7,839 nucleotides of DNA, from NCBI GenBank assembly GCA_029932895.1, contig JAOZPF010000135.1, positions 1 to 7,839 of the forward strand, in the 5' to 3' direction. Below, in pieces: positions 4,895 to 7,839 of this stretch. The DNA comes from Anaerolineae bacterium (GTDB taxonomy: Bacteria > Chloroflexota > Anaerolineae > B4-G1 > DUEL01). A program made the translations under genes and the position numbers. The notes beneath the pieces were generated by a model that was given only the letters and a program-made list of their open reading frames with translations, was not told the DNA's origin and did not search any database. The first letter of the stretch is position 1; the number at the start of each line of letters is the position of its first letter.

Positions 4895-7284
4895 CAGACC
4901 CCCCTGCCGTTTCCGGCTCCGCCCGCCCCCTGCTCCTGTGCCGTCTCGTGTTCTATGGGCAAGCTGAACGTGAATGTCGAGCCGACTCCCACAGTGCTCT
5001 CCACCTTGATCTCGCCGCCATGCATCTCGATGAACTCTTTGCTCAGGGCCAATCCCAGCCCAGCACCATTAGGGCGGTGACCGTTCCTCAGCGTGCCCTG
5101 CTCGAAGCGTTCAAAGATGCGCTCCCTATCCTGCGGGGCAATCCCCATCCCCGTGTCCCTGACGCTGACATAAACCCGCGCGTCGTCGGCCCAGGCCCGC
5201 ACCCGGATCTCGCCCACCTCGGTGAACTTGGCGGCGTTGGCGACGAGCCGCAAGAGGGCCTGCCGGATGCGCGTAGGGTCCGCCTGTACCAACGGCAGGT
5301 CGGGCTGTATATCCGACCACAACGTCACGGGCCGGTCCCGCACCAAAGCGCTCCCCGTCGCCATCACGCTCTCGATCAGGTCTCCCAGGTTCACCGGCCG
5401 GAACTCGAGCTCCATCAACCCGGCCTCTATCTGGGAGACGTCCAACAGGTCGTTTATCAGACCCAACAGATGCTGCCCGTTCTCATAGATAATCTGCAAG
5501 TCAGTCGCCTGCCGTTCCAGCAACGGCCCATCGATCTCTTTCAGCATCAGCCGCGAGAAGCCGATGATATTGGTCAGTGGAGTGAGCAGCTCGTGCGACA
5601 TGTTGGCCAGAAACCGCCGCTTTGAGCGGTCCAACTCCTGGAGCCGCACCACCGCCTCCCGCTCGACGGCATAGGCACGGGCGTTCTCCAGCGCGATGGT
5701 GACCTGGTTTGCCAGGTTCCGCAATGCCGAGACCTCGTCCTCGTCAAACGGTTCCTCCTCGGTGGTCTGGACACAGAGCACACCCAGGGTGCGGTCCCCC
5801 AGCCGGAGCGGCAGGGCCACCTCCGAATGAGTATAGGAAGCAGCCGGGCCGACCGACAGAGAGACAGGCTGCGAGTCCACCACTGCCCTCCCCTCACGAA
5901 AGGCCTGCCCGATCGGACCGGAAAAATCGAGCGGCACTCGATCGCCATAGGAAGGGGCGGGCTGTCCCGCGGCGGCTCGCAACAACAGGCCCTCTTCCTT
6001 CTCCTCCACAGTGTATATCACTACGTAAGAGTAGACAAATCGGTCCCGCACCACCCCAACCACCTCTTCCAACAGTTGATCGGGGTTCAAGATAGAAGTG
6101 ATCGCCTGTCCCACCTCCAGGCTGGCCTGCATCTGGATAGCCCGCCGTTGGATCAGGTAGTTGGCCCTCTGCAACAGTTCGGTGCGTTGGGCCACTTTTT
6201 TCTCCAGGTCAGTGTAGAGCACTTGCAGTTCGGCGCTCATACGGTTAAAGACCTGAGCCAAGATGCCAATCTCATCTCGCGAGGAGACCTTGACCCGCTG
6301 CGAGAGGTCCCCTTGAGCGATGTGCAGTGCCGACTCGGTAAGGCGGACGACGGGGCGGGTTATCTGGCGGGTGACGATAGCCGCGATGACAGCGGTGACC
6401 ATAGCCACAATCAACGTGGCGGCGACGACGGCGGTGGCAACGGCGTCATTGCCGGCAAAGGCCTCCTCCTGGGATTGTTCCACAAAGAAGGAAAGGCCCA
6501 GCGCCGGAAGCCGGCGGCAGACGCCAATGACGGGAACCTGCTCATAGTTCTCGTACAGCACCGCGTCATTGCAGCCTTGGAGAGCTGCGTCGACGGTGGA
6601 CTGGGGAAGCCGCTGCTCTTGGGGCAACGCCATCCCCGCCCGGTCCACCAGGTAGGTCCGCACGGCCTGATCCAGACCGACCGAATCCTCCAGAACACGG
6701 ATCAGCCCCTCCGCAGGAACGCGGACGGCGATGTAGAGAGGGCCGTCGGCGCCGTCGAGCCGGTTGACCAGCACTAGCCCCTCACCAGGGTGCAGGCCAA
6801 AGGAAACCTGCATGGTAGAGTTCGAGCTATCCTCTGTACCCAGCGGAAGCGGCAGCGTATCCCCCTCCCAGGCTGCCTCGCCAGCCCACTCGACACTTCC
6901 CTGCGGACTCAACAGGGCCAGGTCCTCGACCCCCCACTGCCCCGCCGTCTCGATCAGGAACGCCCGCACCTCCTGCGGGTCAACGTCGTCTGTCTGGAGA
7001 ACCTCCGCCGCCCAGGCCACCAGGGTGGGGTCAGAGGCAACGCCGTCCCACTCATCCAACCAATCCAGGACCCGGGCCTCTTCAAAGTCGGCGATCAGGA
7101 CCAGCTTCTCGGCTACCTCCGCCTGGATATTCTGCCGGCTGCGGTTGGTAGCGTACCAACTGACGACAGCGAGGGGAAGGATCGCCAACACCAGAAAAGC
7201 CGTCAGGAGCGTGCGCCCCAACCCGCCCCGGGCACCCACTTCTGGCACTTGCAGACCGGCATCCGCCTCGCTCGTCTCCATCAC
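4894..7284 (-). CDS. Cache-HAMP-GAF sensor histidine kinase
   Basis: This 796-residue inner-membrane kinase should sense an outside signal and phosphorylate a receiver, most simply the adjacent lone regulator. In order: TM1 about 25-45; an outer domain about 46-280 resembling dCache (including YENYEQVPVIGVCRRLP, 244-260); TM2 about 283-305; HAMP about 306-358; a coiled-coil linker; GAF about 385-537 (ending NQVTIALENARAY); HisKA with H564 in NMSHELLTPLTN; and HATPase with the N box around N683 (VANAAKFT), G1 DTGMGI (710-715), F box IFERFEQG (723-730) and G2 GAGLGLALSKEF (740-751). All catalytic boxes are present. The usual Arg of SHELRTPL is Leu here. An in-frame TAG stands five codons before the first start codon, so translation must begin at GTG 7284 or ATG 7281, or later; the ATG would give 795 residues. 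No good Shine-Dalgarno sequence precedes either start, and two inverted repeats lie just upstream. Its stop overlaps the parA start by one base. Confidence 0.95.
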   Translation of the reverse strand: MMETSEADAGLQVPEVGARGGLGRTLLTAFLVLAILPLAVVSWYATNRSRQNIQAEVAEKLVLIADFEEARVLDWLDEWDGVASDPTLVAWAAEVLQTDDVDPQEVRAFLIETAGQWGVEDLALLSPQGSVEWAGEAAWEGDTLPLPLGTEDSSNSTMQVSFGLHPGEGLVLVNRLDGADGPLYIAVRVPAEGLIRVLEDSVGLDQAVRTYLVDRAGMALPQEQRLPQSTVDAALQGCNDAVLYENYEQVPVIGVCRRLPALGLSFFVEQSQEEAFAGNDAVATAVVAATLIVAMVTAVIAAIVTRQITRPVVRLTESALHIAQGDLSQRVKVSSRDEIGILAQVFNRMSAELQVLYTDLEKKVAQRTELLQRANYLIQRRAIQMQASLEVGQAITSILNPDQLLEEVVGVVRDRFVYSYVVIYTVEEKEEGLLLRAAAGQPAPSYGDRVPLDFSGPIGQAFREGRAVVDSQPVSLSVGPAASYTHSEVALPLRLGDRTLGVLCVQTTEEEPFDEDEVSALRNLANQVTIALENARAYAVEREAVVRLQELDRSKRRFLANMSHELLTPLTNIIGFSRLMLKEIDGPLLERQATDLQIIYENGQHLLGLINDLLDVSQIEAGLMELEFRPVNLGDLIESVMATGSALVRDRPVTLWSDIQPDLPLVQADPTRIRQALLRLVANAAKFTEVGEIRVRAWADDARVYVSVRDTGMGIAPQDRERIFERFEQGTLRNGHRPNGAGLGLALSKEFIEMHGGEIKVESTVGVGSTFTFSLPIEHETAQEQGAGGAGNGRGV
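4899..4905 (-). promoter_or_regulatory. Ribosome binding site of parA
   Basis: AGGGGGG ends four bases before the parA ATG at 4894 and sits inside the last codons of the kinase gene. Together with the TGATG overlap it supports this start and coupled translation of kinase and ATPase. Confidence 0.6.
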
Positions 7285-7301
7285 TTTTTGTCCATGCTAA
7301 C

Positions 7302-7320
7302 GGGACCAAAAACGGGTCCC
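7302..7320 (-). repeat. Inverted repeat just upstream of the kinase start
   Basis: On the minus strand GGGACC (7320-7315) and GGTCCC (7307-7302) are perfect 6-bp arms around a 7-base loop, CGTTTTT. The repeat ends 17 bases before the GTG at 7284. The T-run is in the loop, not after the stem, so it does not read as an intrinsic terminator on this strand. It could be a 5'-leader hairpin near the ribosome landing site or an operator. With arms this short in GC-rich DNA, chance is a real alternative. Confidence 0.45.
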
Positions 7321-7325
7321 ACAGA

Positions 7326-7357
7326 TGCCTGCTGCCCCAAAGCACACACTGCAGGCA
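7326..7357 (-). repeat. Second inverted repeat in the regulator-kinase gap
   Basis: TGCCTGC (7357-7351 on the minus strand) and GCAGGCA (7332-7326) are perfect 7-bp arms around an 18-base loop. It lies only five bases from the next inverted repeat, giving two successive stems between the regulator gene and the kinase gene. The rest of the 125-base gap (7285-7409) contains no clear -35/-10 promoter pair that I can support. Confidence 0.4.
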
Positions 7358-7409
7358 CGGAGACCCGCCCCCGGCTCCACTCAATTCCCCCCTCGTTATC
7401 CGGTCGGCT

Positions 7410-7820
7410 TTACGAAAGCTCCCACACCGCTTCCCCACGCAAAATGCGCTGCACCTGCTCCGGGAAACGATCAGGGTCTATAGGCTTGCCGATAAAGCCG
7501 TCGAACCCGGCCCGACGAGCACGTTCCATACTGCTCTGGCTGGCGTCGGCTGTGACAGCGACGATGAGGGTATCCTCGAAATGGGCATCCTGCCGTAGCA
7601 GTTCCAACGCCTCGTACCCATCCCTCTGGGGCAGCATGATATCCATCAGAATAAGATCGACATGAGGAAGCGATTCAGCAAACTCCAATACCTGCCAGCC
7701 AGAGGCCTTCCACTCGCACTGTTGGACCCCCACATAGGCCAGCAGGCGAGCCATGAGTAAAAAGTTATTGAGATTATCCTCGATCACGAGGACTACGGCA
7801 TCCTGTGGGCTGATCCCCAT
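7410..7820 (-). CDS. Single-domain response regulator (CheY/DivK-like receiver)
   Basis: The 136 residues form one receiver domain with no DNA-binding or enzymatic output. The acidic pocket is E14-D15 (VIEDN), the phospho-acceptor is D60 (LILMDIMLPQRDG), the switch Thr is T90 (AVTADAS) and the conserved Lys is K112 (GKPID), so it should be phosphorylated normally. The motif style is that of DivK-type lone receivers often found beside Cache-HAMP-GAF kinases; such proteins act by protein contact or as phosphorelay intermediates. Its likely phosphodonor is the kinase encoded 125 bases downstream. The start ATG at 7820 has GGAG five bases upstream. However, the frame stays open through the remaining 19 bases to the window edge, so this could instead be the C-terminal receiver of a larger hybrid protein, although the receiver itself is complete from the ATG and the GGAG favours a separate gene. 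Confidence 0.9.
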   Translation of the reverse strand: MGISPQDAVVLVIEDNLNNFLLMARLLAYVGVQQCEWKASGWQVLEFAESLPHVDLILMDIMLPQRDGYEALELLRQDAHFEDTLIVAVTADASQSSMERARRAGFDGFIGKPIDPDRFPEQVQRILRGEAVWELS

Positions 7821-7825
7821 TCCCG

Positions 7826-7829
7826 CTCC
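7826..7829 (-). promoter_or_regulatory. Ribosome binding site of the response regulator
   Basis: GGAG lies five bases before the ATG at 7820. It favours this start over an extension beyond the right edge, where the frame is still open. Confidence 0.5.
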
Positions 7830-7839
7830 ACCAGCGAGC

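Noticed and set aside
4750..5625. Plus-strand frame of 291 codons
   Set aside because: It is antisense to the HisKA-HATPase half of the kinase, whose H, N, G1, F and G2 boxes are all readable on the minus strand.
5827..6777. Plus-strand frame of 316 codons
   Set aside because: It is antisense to the kinase sensor, HAMP and GAF region; its composition is that of a reverse-strand shadow and no domain is visible.
7201..7245. GGLGRTLLTAF near the kinase N terminus as a second ParB-like motif
   Set aside because: It resembles the ParB GLGR-x-L pattern but leads straight into the first membrane helix, and basic residues followed by Leu-rich sequence are ordinary for the start of such a helix. There is no free tail to reach ParA.
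7302..7357. Intrinsic terminator after the response regulator gene
   Set aside because: Both stems lack a following T-run on the minus strand; the only T-run is in the loop of the second stem. Attenuation by another route cannot be excluded.

Overview
This window is one uninterrupted signalling locus read entirely from the minus strand. No rRNA, tRNA, CRISPR array or mobile element is visible. In transcription order (right to left) it holds: a single-domain response regulator (7820-7410); a two-TM sensor histidine kinase with a Cache-like outer domain, HAMP, one GAF, HisKA and HATPase (7284-4894); a ParA/Soj-type Walker ATPase (4894-4031); a two-TM HAMP-GAF-GAF protein with no catalytic output domain (4034-1809); and the first 577 residues of a six-TM multi-GAF sensor that runs off the left edge (1733 to beyond base 1). 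The right edge lies 19 bases upstream of the regulator's chosen start.

The DNA is GC-rich, and the proteins are dominated by GAF arrays joined by similar coiled-coil linkers and by GAF ends of the type SDQIAVxLENARLF. From family knowledge, this style, together with a DivK-like lone receiver beside a Cache-HAMP-GAF kinase, is most typical of Chloroflexota (Anaerolineae-like lineages). This is an inference from style, not from a marker gene; cyanobacteria and other bacteria also use GAF arrays.

The centre is tightly packed. The kinase stop and parA start share one base (TGATG), and the parA stop and HAMP-GAF-GAF start share four (ATGA), so these three products are probably translated together. 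The outer junctions are looser. There are 125 bases between regulator and kinase, with two closely spaced inverted repeats just before the kinase start, and 75 bases before the six-TM sensor, with a 9-bp inverted repeat. None of these repeats is followed by a T-run, so they are not classical terminators.

The most interesting point is how ParA fits a sensory operon. No ParB gene and no recognisable parS site is present. The protein coupled to ParA by the ATGA overlap has a long cytoplasmic, proline-rich tail ahead of its first membrane helix, and that tail starts with LNRSLEDLF. This matches the pattern L-x-(K/R)-small-(I/L)-x-x-L-F at the extreme N terminus of many ParB proteins, the segment that contacts ParA and stimulates its ATPase. 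I infer that the membrane GAF protein may be the ParA partner, so that ParA would position or partition a membrane sensor cluster. The known analogy is PpfA with the chemoreceptor TlpT in Rhodobacter. The HAMP-linker-GAF segments of the kinase and of this GAF protein are clearly homologous, which would allow, but does not show, a mixed receptor complex feeding the kinase and its lone receiver.
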